Shown here: piece after piece, positions 40,918-52,559 of the stretch
Layout of the letters: the number at the start of each line of letters is the position of its first letter
Numbering within the stretch: position 1 is the stretch's first letter
Source of the DNA: Arthrobacter sp. C2
GTDB lineage: Bacteria > Actinomycetota > Actinomycetes > Actinomycetales > Micrococcaceae
DNA length: 64,000 nucleotides
Direction of reading: 5' to 3'
NCBI GenBank assembly: GCA_024207135.1
Contig: CP042428.1
Location: 1,860,001 to 1,924,000 of the forward strand
Translations under genes and position numbers: made by a program
Notes under the pieces: generated by a model
The model's input: the letters and a program-made list of their open reading frames with translations, nothing else
Told to the model about the DNA's origin: nothing
The model's database searches: none

Positions 40918-42468
40918 ATGGCGCGTGGTGACGGAAACCTAAATCATGATCTTTTGCCCAACGAGAAGGGCCCGCAGGATGAATGCGGTGTCTTTGGCGT
41001 GTGGGCTCCCGGCGAGGAAGTAGCGAAGCTGACCTATTACGGTCTCTATGCGCTGCAGCATCGCGGGCAGGAATCGGCCGGATTGGCCACTAGCGACGGG
41101 GCCCGGATCAATGTCTACAAGGACATGGGTCTGGTCTCCCAGGTGTTCGACGAGAACACCCTCAATTCGATGCAGGGGCACCTGGCCATTGGCCACTGCC
41201 GCTACTCGACCACGGGCGCCAGCCACTGGGCCAACGCCCAGCCGACTCTCGGCCCCACCGCCGCGGGCACGGTTGCCCTGGCGCACAACGGGAACCTGAC
41301 CAACTCGGCCGAGCTGATGGAAATGGTCAGGGACGAGCAGGAAGAATCCGGGGAAAAGGTCCGCGGCGAAATCGCCCAGGGCAACACCACCGACACCGCA
41401 CTGGTGACGGCGCTGCTCAACGGCGCCGAAGGCGAATCCCTCGAAGAGACCGCCCTGTCGTTGCTGCCCAAGCTGCGCGGCGCCTTCTGCTTCGTCTTCA
41501 TGGACGAACACACCCTCTACGCGGCACGCGACACCTACGGCGTTCGCCCGCTGGTGCTCGGCCGCCTGGAACGCGGCTGGGTCGTGGCCTCCGAGCAGGC
41601 CGCCCTGGCCACCGTCGGTGCCAGCTTCATCCGCGAGATCGAACCGGGCGAATTCATCGCCATCGACGAAGAGGGCGTGCGCTCCCGGCGTTTCGGCGCG
41701 GCCACCCCCGCGGCCTGCGTCTTCGAGTACGTCTACCTGGCCCGCCCCGATGCCTCCATCAACGGACGTTCGGTCTACGAGACCCGTGTGGAAATGGGCC
41801 GCCAGCTGGCACGCGAGAATGCCGCCGAGGCGGACATCGTCATCCCGGTGCCCGAGTCGGGCACTCCGGCTGCCATCGGCTACGCCGAGCAGTCGGGCAT
41901 CCCCTTCGCCCACGGCTTCGTCAAGAACGCCTATGTGGGCCGCACCTTCATCCAGCCCTCGCAGACGCTGCGCCAGCTGGGCATCAAGCTCAAGCTCAAC
42001 GCCCTGGAACCGGTCATCAAGGGCAAGCGCGTGGTCGTGGTCGACGATTCGATCGTGCGCGGCAACACCCAGCGCGCCGTGGTGCGGATGCTGCGCGAGG
42101 CGGGAGCGGCGGAGATCCACGTGAAGATCTCCTCCCCGCCCATCAAGTGGCCCTGCTTCTACGGCATCGACTTCGCCACCCGCGCCGAGCTCATCGCCAA
42201 CGGCGCCGCGGTCGAGGAAATCGGCAAGTCCATCGGCGCCGACTCGCTGGCCTACATCTCCGAGGACGGCATGATCGGTGCCACCGAGCAGAAGCGCGAG
42301 CGCCTGTGCACCGCCTGCTTCACCGGCGACTACCCGATCGCCCTGCCCGAAGCAGCACTGCGGGGCAAGAACCTGCTTGAACGTAGCAACCAGGCAGGAT
42401 GTGAGCCGGGCCCGGATGCAGAGTTCGAGTCGGCTCTCACCGCCGAAGACAAAACACCGCGCAACTAA
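40918..42468 (+). CDS. purF: amidophosphoribosyltransferase
   Basis: 516 aa. First step of purine synthesis: PRPP plus glutamine gives phosphoribosylamine. The propeptide MARGDGNLNHDLLPNEKGPQDE precedes the catalytic CGVFGVW (N-terminal nucleophile after processing). LYALQHRGQESAG, GHCRYSTTGAS and AHNGNL form the glutaminase domain. The PRPP site is VVVVDDSIVRGNTQ. Cysteines CTACF near the end resemble those that bind a 4Fe-4S cluster in some PurF enzymes. ATG 40918 is supported by a leaderless -10 hexamer. Followed by purM after 17 nt. Confidence 0.96.
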   Translation: MARGDGNLNHDLLPNEKGPQDECGVFGVWAPGEEVAKLTYYGLYALQHRGQESAGLATSDGARINVYKDMGLVSQVFDENTLNSMQGHLAIGHCRYSTTGASHWANAQPTLGPTAAGTVALAHNGNLTNSAELMEMVRDEQEESGEKVRGEIAQGNTTDTALVTALLNGAEGESLEETALSLLPKLRGAFCFVFMDEHTLYAARDTYGVRPLVLGRLERGWVVASEQAALATVGASFIREIEPGEFIAIDEEGVRSRRFGAATPAACVFEYVYLARPDASINGRSVYETRVEMGRQLARENAAEADIVIPVPESGTPAAIGYAEQSGIPFAHGFVKNAYVGRTFIQPSQTLRQLGIKLKLNALEPVIKGKRVVVVDDSIVRGNTQRAVVRMLREAGAAEIHVKISSPPIKWPCFYGIDFATRAELIANGAAVEEIGKSIGADSLAYISEDGMIGATEQKRERLCTACFTGDYPIALPEAALRGKNLLERSNQAGCEPGPDAEFESALTAEDKTPRN

Positions 42469-42485
42469 GTAAAGGACCATCAGAG

Positions 42486-43628
42486 ATGACAAGCGCCACC
42501 CCTGAGAATTCCGGAATCACCTACGCTTCGGCCGGTGTCGATGTCGAGGCCGGTGACCGCGCCGTTGAATTGATGAAGGGCGCCATCAAGGCCACCCACA
42601 ACGCCAACGTCCTAGGCGGTGTCGGCGGATTCGCAGGCCTGTACGACGCCTCGAAGTTCCTTTCCTACAAGAAGCCCCTGCTGGCCACCTCCACCGACGG
42701 AGTCGGCACCAAGGTCGCCATCGCCCAGGCCATGGACATCCACCACACCATCGGCCAGGACCTGGTCGGCATGGTCGTCGATGACATCGTCGTGGTCGGC
42801 GCCGAGCCGCTGTTCATGACCGACTACATCGCCTGCGGCAAGGTCGTCCCCGAGCGCATCGCGGACATCGTCCGCGGCATCGCCGAGGGCTGCACCATCG
42901 CCGGCACCGCGCTGGTCGGCGGGGAAACCGCCGAGCACCCGGGTCTGCTGGGCGAGCACGAATACGATGTTGCCGGTGCCGCCACCGGCATCGTCGAGGC
43001 CGACGGCCTGCTGGGCCCGGAGCGCGTGAAGGACGGCGACGTCGTCATCGGCATGGCCGCCTCGGGCATCCACTCCAACGGCTACTCGCTGGTCCGCAGC
43101 GTTGTGGCGCACGCCGGCTGGGCGCTTGACCGCCACGTGCCGGAGTTCGGCCGCACCCTGGGCGAGGAACTGCTGGAACCGACCCGCATCTACACCATGG
43201 ACTGCCTGGACTTGATCCGCACGTTCAACGTCGACGGCGCCATCGACATCCACGGTTTCAGCCATGTCACCGGAGGCGGCCTGGCGGCCAACCTTGCCCG
43301 CGTGCTTCCCCAGGGCCTGATGGCCACCGTGGAGCGCAACAGCTGGGAACTTCCGGCCGTGTTCAAGGTGATGGCCGAGCTGGGTTCCGTGCCGCAGCCG
43401 GACCTGGAACGCACGCTGAACCTGGGCGTGGGCATGGTTGCCATCGTTGACGCCGCGGTGGCCGACGCTGCGCTGGCCCGCCTCAACGCCCGCGGCATGA
43501 CCTCCTGGGTCATGGGCAAGGTCGGAACCGTCACCGACGAAGCCAAGGCCGCCGGTTTGGATTACGTCCAGGGCGCCAAGGGCGTCGACGGCGGTGCGGT
43601 GCTGATGCGCGGCAATTTCGCCGGCTAA
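42486..43628 (+). CDS. purM: phosphoribosylformylglycinamidine cyclo-ligase (AIR synthetase)
   Basis: 380 aa. Converts FGAM to AIR. Motifs: ITYASAGVDVEAGDRAVELMK, LATSTDGVGTKVAIA, GQDLVGMVVDDIVVVGAEPLFMTDYIACGK, GGETAEHPGLL, and GMAASGIHSNGYSLVR with the ATP-site Gly-rich segment. Closely spaced after purF with AAAGGA about 13 nt before the ATG, so co-transcribed. A strong terminator follows. Confidence 0.96.
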   Translation: MTSATPENSGITYASAGVDVEAGDRAVELMKGAIKATHNANVLGGVGGFAGLYDASKFLSYKKPLLATSTDGVGTKVAIAQAMDIHHTIGQDLVGMVVDDIVVVGAEPLFMTDYIACGKVVPERIADIVRGIAEGCTIAGTALVGGETAEHPGLLGEHEYDVAGAATGIVEADGLLGPERVKDGDVVIGMAASGIHSNGYSLVRSVVAHAGWALDRHVPEFGRTLGEELLEPTRIYTMDCLDLIRTFNVDGAIDIHGFSHVTGGGLAANLARVLPQGLMATVERNSWELPAVFKVMAELGSVPQPDLERTLNLGVGMVAIVDAAVADAALARLNARGMTSWVMGKVGTVTDEAKAAGLDYVQGAKGVDGGAVLMRGNFAG

Positions 43629-43644
43629 CTGCCACAAGGCCCTT

Positions 43645-43687
43645 AAGAGCGAGGGACCGCACCCGATGGGTGCGGTCCCTCGCTCTT
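43645..43687 (+). terminator. intrinsic terminator after purM
   Basis: Perfect 20-base stem (aagagcgagggaccgcaccc/gggtgcggtccctcgctctt) with a GAT loop and a short T-run. It may also serve the convergent sirtuin gene. The following 43688-43854 contains no gene I can recognise. Confidence 0.85.
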
Positions 43688-43854
43688 TTAAGTCCTCGGT
43701 CCCGGTCGGCAGACGGGTTCAGACGGTGGGGATGCCTCCCGCGGCAGGGGAAACCCCTGTTCCGGGCGCTCGACCCGGCCTGGCTCGCCGCCGGCCTCGG
43801 CTCCAACGCCTGGCCTGCGTCGACTGCCAGCGCCCGACAGCGGAGGCGGAAGCC

Positions 43855-44895
43855 CTACATGGGTCGGCGCGTGGTCCCGCCGAGCGGTTCTTCCAGGATG
43901 GCCAGGGCCTCGGCGATGTTGCTGCGCCACCGGTAATCGGCCTTGGCGTCTCCCCGGGTGGGGCCGCCGTTGATCAGCCCGACCGGCTTGCCGGCGCCGC
44001 GGGCGTCCAGCAGCAGCTTGTAGCCGCTCATGACCGCCAGGGAGGAACCGACCACCAGCAGCGAGGCGGAGTGCGCCTCCATCGCCTTGAGCCGGACCTT
44101 GCGTTCAGCCGGGACGCTTTCCCCGAAATAGACCACGTTGGGCTTCAAGGCCTGCGAGCCGCACACCAGGCAGCCGACCATGTGGAACTCGGCCACGTGC
44201 GCATCATCCAGCGACACGTCGCCGTCAGGGTTCACCAGCGAGGGATCCAGGTCGACGCGTTCAAGATACCCCGGGTTGGCTTCGTGCAGCCTCGCATCGA
44301 GGTGTTTCCGGTCCTCCAGGGCCCCGCAATTCAGGCAGCTGATCTGCTGCAGGTCCCCGTGCAGGGGAATGACGTTCAGCGAGCCGGCCGCGACATGCAA
44401 CCCGTCGACGTTTTGCGTCACGATGCCGCTGATCTTGCCCTGCGCTTCCCATTGGGCCAGGCGTCGGTGGATGGGGTTGGGCGAGGCCTGGGCCATGTGC
44501 CGCCATCCCACGAAACTGCGTGCCCAATACCGGTGGCGGGCGCTGGGCTCGTGCTGGAACTCCTGATAGGTCATCGGCCGGTGGCGAAGCAGGGACCCCT
44601 GGGGCCCCCGGTAGTCGGGGATCCCGGAGTCGGTCGAGACCCCGGCGCCGGTGAGCACCAGCACCGAGCCGGCCTCGAGCATCCTGCGGATGCCGGCGGC
44701 GGCGACCTGCGGATCCTGCAGCGGTGCGGTCTCCCCCACCACGCGTTCGATGGAACGGATGGCGGCACGATGCGCCATCCGGATGCCTAGTTCGCCTTCA
44801 TGCAGCATGTGGTCCCATCGCTGTTTCCCGGGCAAGGCAAAGGCCGCGGTCACTAGCGCCGCTGGGGGCGTAGTGGCCACGGCTGCCGTGTTCAC
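43855..44895 (-). CDS. Sir2 family NAD-dependent protein deacetylase
   Basis: 346 aa. Sirtuin motifs: VLTGAGVSTDSGIPDYRGPQG, IVTQNVDGLHVAAG with the catalytic His in LHGDLQQISCLNCG, zinc Cys pairs CLNCG and CLVCG, and VVGSSLAVMSGYKLL for NAD binding. It could deacetylate proteins such as Acs (acs lies 22 kb away), but this link is only inference. The GTG at 44895 is the assigned start; an internal ATG (LHEGELGIRMAHRAAIRS) about 30 residues later is possible. It ends opposite the purM terminator. Confidence 0.9.
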   Translation of the reverse strand: MNTAAVATTPPAALVTAAFALPGKQRWDHMLHEGELGIRMAHRAAIRSIERVVGETAPLQDPQVAAAGIRRMLEAGSVLVLTGAGVSTDSGIPDYRGPQGSLLRHRPMTYQEFQHEPSARHRYWARSFVGWRHMAQASPNPIHRRLAQWEAQGKISGIVTQNVDGLHVAAGSLNVIPLHGDLQQISCLNCGALEDRKHLDARLHEANPGYLERVDLDPSLVNPDGDVSLDDAHVAEFHMVGCLVCGSQALKPNVVYFGESVPAERKVRLKAMEAHSASLLVVGSSLAVMSGYKLLLDARGAGKPVGLINGGPTRGDAKADYRWRSNIAEALAILEEPLGGTTRRPM

Positions 44896-44952
44896 GTATT
44901 GGAGAACCGATAACCACAGATTGCTCTGGGGTCACTTCAGGGAGTCGGCGCA

Positions 44953-45180
44953 TCAGCTGATGCGCCGTTGGTCGTCCTCGTCGTCATCGTCTGCGTACTT
45001 GTCTTCGTAATCCGAATAATCGGACTCGAAGGGTACGTCGACAGGGCTTGGTGTCGTGGTGCTGTGACCACGGCTCTTCCCAAGCTCGCGTTCCAAGGCG
45101 GACAAATCAGTGGCCGGGGAGAAATATTTCATGTCCCTGGCCTGTCGTGTCGCTTTTGCCTTCTGACGGCCGCGCCCCAT
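44953..45180 (-). CDS. DUF3073 family protein
   Basis: 75 aa. MGRGRQKAKATRQARDMKYFSPATDLSALERELG is the DUF3073 signature, then an acidic tail (SDYSDYEDKYADDDDEDDQ). The family is found in actinobacteria and has no known role; the basic head and acidic tail suggest nucleic-acid or ribosome association. A purine-rich AAAAAGGGGG precedes the ATG. It is divergent from the septum-formation-related gene. Confidence 0.85.
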   Translation of the reverse strand: MGRGRQKAKATRQARDMKYFSPATDLSALERELGKSRGHSTTTPSPVDVPFESDYSDYEDKYADDDDEDDQRRIS

Positions 45181-45323
45181 GGCGTGACCCCCTTTTTTCA
45201 GTAGATCTGGAGGTGGTCCACCTATGTCAGGCGGAGGCCCCAGAATATGTGACTAATTCTTTCGTATTTCAAGGTTAACATGATTCCGCGGCGAGTGCCT
45301 GCCCGGAACCACCGTTCCGCCGG

Positions 45324-45329
45324 TAGAGT
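45324..45329 (+). promoter_or_regulatory. leaderless-type -10 hexamer for the septum-formation-related gene
   Basis: TAGAGT is 6 nt before the TTG at 45336. Confidence 0.35.
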
Positions 45330-45335
45330 ATTATT

Positions 45336-45971
45336 TTGTCCACCAAGTCGACTGCCACCCGCCCGGGAGCTTGCTTGCCTGATCCGCCACCGCCAGAGCC
45401 AAGAGCTGCGCTTCCTGCTCTAAGTGCCATGTCACAGACGCGTTCGTGGTGGCGTGCCCCGGCCCTTTGGGCCTTGCTCGGGGCACTGGGAATCATGCTG
45501 ATTGTCATCTACGGAGCCAACAGGTTTTTTGGCCACCACGACGCCGCGGCGCCGGTCGCCGAAGTGACACGAAACGCATCCCCCGGCATCGACGGGGTCA
45601 TTGCCACGGACGTCCCGGCGGACCAGTTGCAGGTTGGCGATTGCCTTCAGGGATTCAACGGCCCGCTGGAAACCTCCACGGTGGTGACCTGCCTGACCGC
45701 ACACAACGCACAGCTGATCGGCACCTTCACCATGGACGGGGACCAGTTCCCCGGTCCGGCAGGAATCCTGTCGCGGTCCGAGGAACTGTGCAAGTCGATT
45801 GCACTGGATCCCGCCAGCCCCCTGGACACGGGTTGGTCATATCAATTCTCGCGGCCGTCCGAAGCCACCTGGAAGAACGGCGACCGGCTGGTCGCCTGCT
45901 TCCTGTCACTGAACGAGGGCAGCGTTCGGGTCTCGATGCTGCCTTCCGAATCCGCGGCATTGAACACCTGA
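45336..45971 (+). CDS. septum-formation-related membrane protein
   Basis: 211 aa from a TTG. One membrane helix (WWRAPALWALLGALGIMLIVIYGANRFFG) after a Pro-rich N-terminus, then an external domain with cysteines (QVGDCLQGFNGPLETSTVVTCLTAHNAQLIGTF), the pattern of the septum_form domain (G-D-C ... V-x-C-x-x-H-x-x-E/Q-V). Function is inferred from the family name only. If translation began at ATG 45429 the protein would still keep the helix. The TTG is favoured by a TAGAGT hexamer 6 nt before it. Followed by a bidirectional terminator shared with clpB. Confidence 0.7.
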   Translation: MSTKSTATRPGACLPDPPPPEPRAALPALSAMSQTRSWWRAPALWALLGALGIMLIVIYGANRFFGHHDAAAPVAEVTRNASPGIDGVIATDVPADQLQVGDCLQGFNGPLETSTVVTCLTAHNAQLIGTFTMDGDQFPGPAGILSRSEELCKSIALDPASPLDTGWSYQFSRPSEATWKNGDRLVACFLSLNEGSVRVSMLPSESAALNT

Positions 45972-46014
45972 CACCCGCTGCCACCCCATTCGCGGAAGCA
46001 GGCCGGGCACGACG

Positions 46015-46057
46015 CGGCCGGTGCCCGAAGCGCTGTTCGCGCCTCGGGCACCGGCCG
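46015..46057. terminator. bidirectional terminator between the septum-related gene and clpB
   Basis: Fourteen-base stem (cggccggtgcccga/tcgggcaccggccg) with an inner gcgc pairing and a tgttc loop. The two flanking genes are convergent. Confidence 0.8.
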
Positions 46058-46071
46058 TTGACCTTGGATCC

Positions 46072-48663
<2,592 letters not shown>

Positions 48664-48696
48664 GCTCTTCCTTTCATGGTTGGGCATTCACTCAAA

Positions 48697-48717
48697 CTTG
48701 AGTCTACTCCACTCAAC
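48697..48717. promoter_or_regulatory. HspR (HAIR) operator upstream of clpB
   Basis: CTTGAGT-N7-ACTCAAC, one base short of the consensus CTTGAGT-N7-ACTCAAG, 33-54 nt before the clpB start. Matches the known HspR target architecture. Confidence 0.85.
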
Positions 48718-48745
48718 TATGCTCTGGCGAGGGATATTCCCGTGA

Positions 48746-48793
48746 ATGGCAAAGCGCCGGCGACCCGGACACGGGTCGCCGGCGCTTTGCCAT
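48746..48793 (-). terminator. intrinsic terminator of the YceI-family gene
   Basis: Perfect 22-base stem (atggcaaagcgccggcgacccg and complement) with a gaca loop, located downstream of the yceI-like gene on the minus strand and before the clpB promoter. Confidence 0.8.
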
Positions 48794-48877
48794 ACAGGTT
48801 GCGGTGCGGCCGCGGGCCGGTTACGTGAGGTTCGGCCCCGGGGGCCGGGGCCCAAACAGGCCGTCCGGCAGGAGAGG

Positions 48878-49450
48878 CTAGGTGGCTCCAGCCCCGCCCT
48901 TTGCATCCTTGATGGCGGAGATCTCGAACTCGAGCAGGACCCGTTCGGATACCAGGACTCCCCCGGAGTCAAGCGCCTTGTTCCAACTCACGCCGTACTC
49001 GCGGCGGTCGATGCGTCGGCTGCCCTCGAAGCCCGCACGAAGGTTGCCAAATGGATCGGTCTCGACGCCGGTGAATTCGAGGGGTACCGCGATCTCTCGC
49101 GTGGTCTCCTTGATCGTCAGTTCGCCGTTGACGATGAAGCTGTTCTCGTCGACCTGGTCTATCCGCGTGGAGCGGAAAACGATGTTTGGGTATTTGGGTG
49201 CGTCGAAGAAGTCGTTGGTCCGCAGGTGCTGGTCGCGGTCGGCATTGCGCGTGTCGACGCTGGCGACTTTCACGGTCATCTCGACACTGCATTTGCTCAT
49301 GTCTTCGGCATCGATGTGGACTGTTCCCTCCACCTCGTTGAAGGCGCCCCGCACCTTCGTCACCATCGCGTGGCGCGCATTGAAGCCGATGCGAGTGTGC
49401 CCTGGATCGAATCGCCACGTCCCCGCGTAGGCTGGATCGAGCTGGGTCAT
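48878..49450 (-). CDS. YceI family lipid-binding-like protein
   Basis: 190 aa. YceI pattern WRFDPGHTRIGFNARHAMVTKVRGAFNEVEGTV, VKVASVDTRNADRDQHLRTNDFFDAPKYPNIVFRST, and VPLEFTGVETDPFGNLRAGFEGSRRIDRREYGVSWNKAL. The fold is an antiparallel barrel that binds isoprenoid or lipid-like ligands in some bacteria. No signal peptide is visible, so it is probably cytoplasmic. It is transcribed towards the clpB terminator and is the only gene between it and the VOC gene. Confidence 0.88.
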   Translation of the reverse strand: MTQLDPAYAGTWRFDPGHTRIGFNARHAMVTKVRGAFNEVEGTVHIDAEDMSKCSVEMTVKVASVDTRNADRDQHLRTNDFFDAPKYPNIVFRSTRIDQVDENSFIVNGELTIKETTREIAVPLEFTGVETDPFGNLRAGFEGSRRIDRREYGVSWNKALDSGGVLVSERVLLEFEISAIKDAKGGAGAT

Positions 49451-49755
49451 TGGTCCCCCTTGTGGTTGCTGTACGGGTGGACGTGTCCGCCCGGCTGGTG
49501 CTTACACTACCAACGCAATGTCCGCCCGTCTCCTGTTGCCCGCGACTTTTTGCCAAGGCCCGCGGCGCAACAACTGCTGGTGCTGCCACGGGGACAAAGA
49601 GGTCCCGGGATGGCCGCTCCCCGGCGCTGCGGGGTTTGTACGACCAGCGACACGGAGAAACCCCGGCACCGCCCCTCGAGGCGATACCGGGCAGGAATCC
49701 AAAAAGGCCGCGGGCATTCGCCCGGAACCTGCGCATCAGGGATGCGCAGACCGGT
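49451..49755. other. 305-nt spacer without a recognised gene
   Basis: Lies between the yceI-like and VOC-like genes. It contains a few small hairpins, among them tgcgcatc-agg-gatgcgca at 49730-49748, a possible terminator for the VOC gene. No convincing coding sequence or RNA gene. Confidence 0.4.
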
Positions 49756-50223
49756 CTATCCCCGGGCGGCGGCCTCAAGCACGGCGATATCCAACTTCCG
49801 CATGGGCATGAACGCCTCCGTCACCCGACGCGTAACCTCCGGATCCGGATCGCCAAGCAGCTCCACCATCCGCACCGGGACCACCTGCCAGGAAACGCCG
49901 AAACGGTCTTTGAGCCATCCGCATTGGCTTTCCTCTCCACCGGCGGTGAGCTTGTCCCAGAAGTAGTCGACTTCGGTCTGGTCCTCGCACATGATCTGGA
50001 AGGAAATCGACTCGTTGAACTTGAAAAGCGGGCCTCCGTTGAGGGCCACGAAGGATCGGCCATTGAGGTTGAACTCCACCGTCAACGGTTCGCTGGACGG
50101 ATTCCCCTGCGAGTCCATGTCGAGGTGGGAGACGATCCCGGAATTCGGAAAGATCCCGGTGTAGAACCGGGCGGCTTCCAGCCCCTGGCCGTCAAACCAC
50201 AGGCAGTTGATCAGGTCTTTCAT
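49756..50223 (-). CDS. VOC family (PhnB-like) glyoxalase-fold protein
   Basis: 155 aa. The vicinal-oxygen-chelate fold of the PhnB/3-demethylubiquinone-methyltransferase-like group: INCLWFDGQGLEAARFYTGIFPNSGI, EFNLNGRSFVALNGGPLFKFNESISFQIMCEDQTEVDYFWDKL, and LKDRFGVSWQVVPVRMVELLGDPD. The conserved W(F)D and R-F-Y-x-x-x-F motif is clear. Its reaction is unknown. ATG 50223 was chosen because a purine-rich GGATGGGATC precedes it. Confidence 0.82.
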   Translation of the reverse strand: MKDLINCLWFDGQGLEAARFYTGIFPNSGIVSHLDMDSQGNPSSEPLTVEFNLNGRSFVALNGGPLFKFNESISFQIMCEDQTEVDYFWDKLTAGGEESQCGWLKDRFGVSWQVVPVRMVELLGDPDPEVTRRVTEAFMPMRKLDIAVLEAAARG

Positions 50224-50396
50224 GTGATGATCCCATCCGGTTGGTGTGGGGAATTGTTTCCCACCCCAGAGGCTAGAAAGGTGTTCGGCATGATTCAAGG
50301 GGCCGGCGACAAAACGGGTGCGGAAGTTTTCCGCGCCGCATCCGTGGGATTCCTCTCGCCCACGGATGTTGCACGGATCCAGTCGCGAGGGCAGAC

Positions 50397-50804
50397 CTAC
50401 CGGTACGTGGGAATGTACTGGGTGCTGGGAACGATTTCCTTTCCCAGGGGCATGAGGGAAATCGGGATCATCTTGAGGTTGGCGATGCCCAGCGGGATGC
50501 CGACGATGCTCACGAACATCGGGATCGCGGTCAGCACGTGGCCAATGGCGATCCAAATGCCGGCCACCAATACCCAGATGACATTTCCAATGGTTGAAAA
50601 AGCTCCTACCCCGCCTCGGTCCACCACCGTGCGCCCAAAAGGCCACAGTGCATAAAGGGCAATCCGGAAGGAAGCAATGCCGAAGGGGATGGTGACAATG
50701 AGCAGGCAGCAAATGATGCCGGCCAGCATGTATCCCGCCGCCAGCCAGATACCGCCGAAAACAAGCCAGATGACGTTCAGGACCACGGAGAGAGTGTTTC
50801 GCAT
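50397..50804 (-). CDS. YccF family membrane protein
   Basis: 135 aa from ATG 50804. Two YccF repeats, each with two helices: VLNVIWLVFGGIWLAAGYMLAGIICCLLIVTIPFGIASFRIALYALWPFG and IGNVIWVLVAGIWIAIGHVLTAIPMFVSIVGIPLGIANLKMIPISLMPLG. The paired W-x-G-W/IP-x-G motif is typical. Role unknown. The start is set at the first Met before the repeat; upstream in-frame sequence (GDDSGYYPMARHG) is not conserved-looking. Confidence 0.82.
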   Translation of the reverse strand: MRNTLSVVLNVIWLVFGGIWLAAGYMLAGIICCLLIVTIPFGIASFRIALYALWPFGRTVVDRGGVGAFSTIGNVIWVLVAGIWIAIGHVLTAIPMFVSIVGIPLGIANLKMIPISLMPLGKEIVPSTQYIPTYR

Positions 50805-50937
50805 GTATCCAGCTTCGCCCATGAGCCCGTGCCGCGCCATGGGGTAATACCCTGAGTCGTCCCCCAATTGCTTGATAACGCTTTCTAACGATTCGCGCCG
50901 ATGGCCCCGAGGATTCGATAAGCGTACGGCAAACAGG

Positions 50938-50943
50938 CAAGAT
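50938..50943 (+). promoter_or_regulatory. possible leaderless-type -10 hexamer for the deacetylase gene
   Basis: CAAGAT lies 6 nt before ATG 50950, in a locally AT-rich stretch. The match is imperfect. Confidence 0.3.
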
Positions 50944-50949
50944 TATTGG

Positions 50950-52539
50950 ATGCCGTATGCGTTTGCTCGAAAATCTTCCCTGCTTCTTTCCGGACTCCTT
51001 GTGATCGTACTTCTGGCAGGTTGCGCACCGGCACCAGGATCCCCCAAGTCCCCGCGGGATTCGATCCAGGAAGCCGCAAACGCGTCATCCAACGCGGAGG
51101 GCCAAAACTCCGACGCCCTTCCCCTGTTCCTGGTTCCGGACCTGAATGCGGTGACCGCGACCGATGAGCACCGCCGCATCTTCACCAAGCATTTCGAGGT
51201 TTCTTCCGTCCCCGCGGTGGCCCGGTCCCAGTCGGACCTTGTCACGGAGCAGGTCGATGCATTCAAGTCCACGAATGTTCCGGATGTGGCTACGGGGGAA
51301 CGGCCCGTGGCGGAACTGAACATGCGCAGCCATCTCACGGCCGTTTCCACCCGGGTCCTGGGCATCCGGGTCAACACCTATGAGTCCACCGGCGCCGGTG
51401 CCGGAACCCGGTATGTGACACAGTGGTTCACCCAAGACGCACCAGCGGCACTGGGAACCAGGGACTTGTTTGACAGCGACGAGGACTGGGCGCAGTTCAA
51501 GGAGTTCATCGCCCAGGCAGCAACCGCCGATCCCAGGGTTTTCGTCGGGAGCCTGCTGGACCTCGATGATGCCTGGCTGGACTCCGTGAATTTCGACGCG
51601 CATGGAAACGCCCTGGTGGAATTCGATGACAACAGTGTCGGCCCCGGCTCGGCCGGCCCCATTGTCGTGAAGGTCGATGCCGAGCACGTTGCCGCGTTGC
51701 TCTCCGGGTTCGGAACCCTGGCCCGCACGGCCGCAACGTCTCCGAGCCCCAGGGTGCAGCTGGGCCTGCTGCAGGACCGGGCCAGCCAGGCACCCGACGG
51801 CGGTGCCGCGGCGACGAGTCCGGAATCCGTTCCCGATGCCGGCAAGAAATCCGAGGGGGCCGATCGCAACCGGCGACCGCAACGTGCCGTCGACTGCACG
51901 GCAACGAAGTGCGTGGCATTGACCTTCGACGACGGACCGGGCCCGAAGACCGGGAAACTGCTCGACACCCTGCGCGAGGGCAACGCGCCCTCCACGTTCT
52001 TCGTCGTCGGCCCCAATGCCAAGCTGCGACCCGAGATCTTGGCCCGCATGGTGGCCGAGGGCCATGAAGTCGGGAACCACACGTGGAACCACCGCTCGCT
52101 CACCTCGCTGTCCTCGGCGCAGATCCAACGTGAGATTGACCGCACCAACGCGGCGATCGCCAAGGCCGTCGACCAGCCCGCCACCCTGATGCGCCCTCCC
52201 TACGGCGCACACAACTCCATCAGCGACCGGCTCGCGAGCACCCCGGTGATCCTGTGGGACGTCGACACCCTGGACTGGAAGCACCGCAACACCGAAAAGG
52301 TCGTCGACGCCGCGATTTCCCAGACCACGCCGGGGTCGATCGTGTTGATGCATGACATCCATTCCAGCACCGTGGCGGCGGTCCCCAAGATCCTTGCCGG
52401 CCTGCGCGCCAAGGGGTACACCTTTGTTACCGTCACCGAGCTCATGGGCGATTCGGCGCTCAAGGCCGGAGAGAGCTACGCCCGCGGCCCGCAACCGGCA
52501 AAAGCCTCCGGTGCCAAGGGCGCCAAAGCCACCCGGTGA
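50950..52539 (+). CDS. lipoprotein polysaccharide deacetylase (CE4, PdaC-like)
   Basis: 529 aa. Signal peptide with lipobox (SLLLSGLLVIVLLAGCAP). An N-terminal ~220-residue region resembles the DUF3298/RsiV-type domain of PdaC. The CE4 deacetylase follows: motif 1 TFDDGPGP with the catalytic Asp and metal Asp, HTWNH (metal His-x3-His), RPPYGAHN, WDVDTLDWKHRN, and LMHDIHSS with the catalytic His. It probably deacetylates peptidoglycan or other envelope glycans. ATG 50950 places the lipobox at residues 23-27. Followed 20 nt later by trmB. Confidence 0.88.
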   Translation: MPYAFARKSSLLLSGLLVIVLLAGCAPAPGSPKSPRDSIQEAANASSNAEGQNSDALPLFLVPDLNAVTATDEHRRIFTKHFEVSSVPAVARSQSDLVTEQVDAFKSTNVPDVATGERPVAELNMRSHLTAVSTRVLGIRVNTYESTGAGAGTRYVTQWFTQDAPAALGTRDLFDSDEDWAQFKEFIAQAATADPRVFVGSLLDLDDAWLDSVNFDAHGNALVEFDDNSVGPGSAGPIVVKVDAEHVAALLSGFGTLARTAATSPSPRVQLGLLQDRASQAPDGGAAATSPESVPDAGKKSEGADRNRRPQRAVDCTATKCVALTFDDGPGPKTGKLLDTLREGNAPSTFFVVGPNAKLRPEILARMVAEGHEVGNHTWNHRSLTSLSSAQIQREIDRTNAAIAKAVDQPATLMRPPYGAHNSISDRLASTPVILWDVDTLDWKHRNTEKVVDAAISQTTPGSIVLMHDIHSSTVAAVPKILAGLRAKGYTFVTVTELMGDSALKAGESYARGPQPAKASGAKGAKATR

Positions 52540-52546
52540 AGTTCGC

Positions 52547-52552
52547 TACCCT
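52547..52552 (+). promoter_or_regulatory. leaderless-type -10 hexamer for trmB
   Basis: TACCCT is exactly 7 nt before ATG 52560. It overlaps the end region of the deacetylase gene. Confidence 0.5.
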
Positions 52553-52559
52553 TAAGCCC

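Noticed and set aside
36194-43628. Purine riboswitch or PurR-type operator before purD, purC or purF
   Set aside because: purF and purD appear to have leaderless starts with no 5' leader for a riboswitch, and no PurR-box pair was recognised.
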